Assembly: GCF_000622005.1 (NCBI RefSeq) | Contig: NZ_JHWV01000001.1 | Location: 128,594-192,593 of the forward strand | DNA from: Anaerovibrio sp. RM50 | GTDB taxonomy: Bacteria > Bacillota > Negativicutes > Selenomonadales > Selenomonadaceae | Direction of reading: 5' to 3' | Length of the DNA stretch: 64,000 nt | Shown: one piece after another, positions 63,119-64,000 of the stretch | Position numbering within the stretch: position 1 is the first letter of the stretch | Layout of the letters: the number at the start of each line of letters is the position of its first letter | Notes under the pieces: model-generated | Database searches by the model: none | Told to the model about the DNA's origin: nothing | Seen by the model: only the letters and a program-made list of their open reading frames with translations | Position numbers and translations under genes: made by a program

Positions 63119-63805
63119 TCATTGTATCATACCTTCCTCTTTTAGGGAAATATATTTATTATCTCCAAGGACAATATGATCTAAAACTGGTATATCCATT
63201 AGCTTTCCCGCCTCCATAAGCTGTCTGGTAATGTTCAGATCCTCCCGGCTGGGAGATGGGTCTCCGCTGGGGTGGTTATGAACAAGTATCATGGCAGCCG
63301 CTGAATTTTGGACAGCAGCCTTAAACACCTCCCGTGGATGAACCACCGAAGCTGTCAAACTTCCAATAGATATAATAGGCATGGACAAAATATGATGTTT
63401 GATATTCAACAGTATGATTGCAAAATGCTCCCGCTGCTCAAAGCGCAGCCTTGGCATTGCGTAATCCGCCGCATCAGCGGGACAACGTACAACAGGCTTT
63501 TGGGCCGAATCATTCATATTCAGCCTTTTACCCAGCTCCACCGCCGCAGCCAATAATGTGGCCTTGGCTGAGCCAATACCCTTGTACCCCATCAGCTCCT
63601 CTACAGACATTGTAGCCAGAGCCAATACCCCGCTCTCACGATGCTGGCTCAAAATTTCCTGAGCCAGCTGCATTGCCGACTTTTCCTTGGATCCACTTCT
63701 TAGCAAAATTGCCAGAAGCTCAGCGTTGCTGAGAATTCCCGGGCCATAGGCCATAAGCCTCTCCCGTGGACGGTCATCAACTGGAAGATCCTTCACCATT
63801 GTCAT
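63119..63805 (-). CDS. radC: DNA repair protein RadC homologue (JAMM/MPN+ domain)
   Basis: 228 residues from the ATG at 63805 (a second ATG at 63799); the open frame to 63841 is longer. An N-terminal helix-hairpin-helix ([20 protein letters not shown]) and a C-terminal JAMM metal site [15 protein letters not shown] with upstream EHF and SIGSLTAS segments. The historic repair role is doubtful. It overlaps the end of maf by 29 bp, a usual pairing. Confidence 0.92.
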   Translation of the reverse strand: MTMVKDLPVDDRPRERLMAYGPGILSNAELLAILLRSGSKEKSAMQLAQEILSQHRESGVLALATMSVEELMGYKGIGSAKATLLAAAVELGKRLNMNDSAQKPVVRCPADAADYAMPRLRFEQREHFAIILLNIKHHILSMPIISIGSLTASVVHPREVFKAAVQNSAAAMILVHNHPSGDPSPSREDLNITRQLMEAGKLMDIPVLDHIVLGDNKYISLKEEGMIQ

Positions 63806-64000
63806 ATAAATCAATCCCCGCTTTCCGGGCAAGACCATCAAGACAATGGAGCGGCAAACCTACGACATTGGAGTAAGAACCTCTGATTCCGTCTACAAAC
63901 ACAGCCGCCCTGCCTTGAATGGCATAGGCCCCGGCTTTATCAGCCGGCTCTCCCGTGGCTATGTAAGCATCAATCTGATCTGCGGATAAAGAAGAAAACA
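63777..64000 (-). CDS. maf: Maf-family nucleoside triphosphate pyrophosphatase (3' part)
   Basis: The last 74 codons are present, running off the right edge. The peptide reads [19 protein letters not shown] then [14 protein letters not shown], the Maf dTTP/UTP pyrophosphatase core and C-terminal signature. Ends at a TGA at 63779-63777 inside radC. Removes modified or non-canonical nucleotides. Confidence 0.93.
   Translation of the reverse strand, partial: FSSLSADQIDAYIATGEPADKAGAYAIQGRAAVFVDGIRGSYSNVVGLPLHCLDGLARKAGIDLYDNGEGSSS

Noticed and set aside
1-64000. CRISPR arrays, prophage, insertion sequences and tRNA genes
   Set aside because: Read through for regularly spaced repeats, transposase motifs and cloverleaf sequences; only the 33-bp array at 2480-2590 is repeat-like and it has too few, too degenerate units and no cas genes.

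Overview
The window looks like a chromosomal segment of a diderm Firmicute, most likely class Negativicutes (Selenomonas/Anaerovibrio-like). It carries Firmicute-type control (FapR, a tryptophan T-box, a TPP riboswitch, strong GGAGG ribosome binding sites with many TTG and GTG starts) together with an RND efflux pump, which implies an outer membrane. The placement is inferred from gene content; no search was run.

Left third (1-22000), accessory and mixed genes. A truncated MarR-type regulator has a large operator over its promoter. It is followed by trmO, a DUF4143 AAA ATPase with a 33-bp repeat array just upstream of its promoter, a membrane chemoreceptor (minus strand), and a divergent soluble FIST-domain chemoreceptor whose ribosome binding site points to an ATG in another frame. 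Next come a small secreted ChW-repeat protein, a metal-efflux module (P1B ATPase, separate HMA protein, divergent ArsR regulator), TPP-riboswitch thiC, Trp T-box trpD, a uridine-kinase-like NTPase, an EF-G paralogue, a CyuA/UPF0597 cysteine desulfidase homologue, a secreted C69 dipeptidase, a flagellin lysine methylase (FliB) and an orphan FliD-like protein.

Middle (22000-40400), all on the minus strand: a Spx/ArsC-like protein, guaA, recA-recX, an RND inner-membrane/adaptor pair with a long palindrome upstream, a metallo-beta-lactamase hydrolase, then the fatty-acid/phospholipid operon fapR-plsX-fabH-fabK-fabD-fabG-acpP-(fabK-like)-fabF-rnc. A FapR-box-like site lies at the operon promoter.

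Right (40400-64000), also minus strand. Read in the direction of transcription: maf (partial)-radC, mreB-mreC-mreD-mrdA (cell shape), minC-minD-minE (division site), rodA, a B12-binding radical SAM protein with its DUF2344 partner, rng, rpsB-tsf, pyrH-frr-small ORF-ferredoxin, then uppS-cdsA-dxr-rseP-ispG-proS and yceD-rpmF. Together these cover cell-wall elongation, septum placement, translation factors, isoprenoid/undecaprenyl and phospholipid synthesis, leading into the FapR regulon. No tRNA, rRNA, CRISPR array, transposase or prophage gene was seen.
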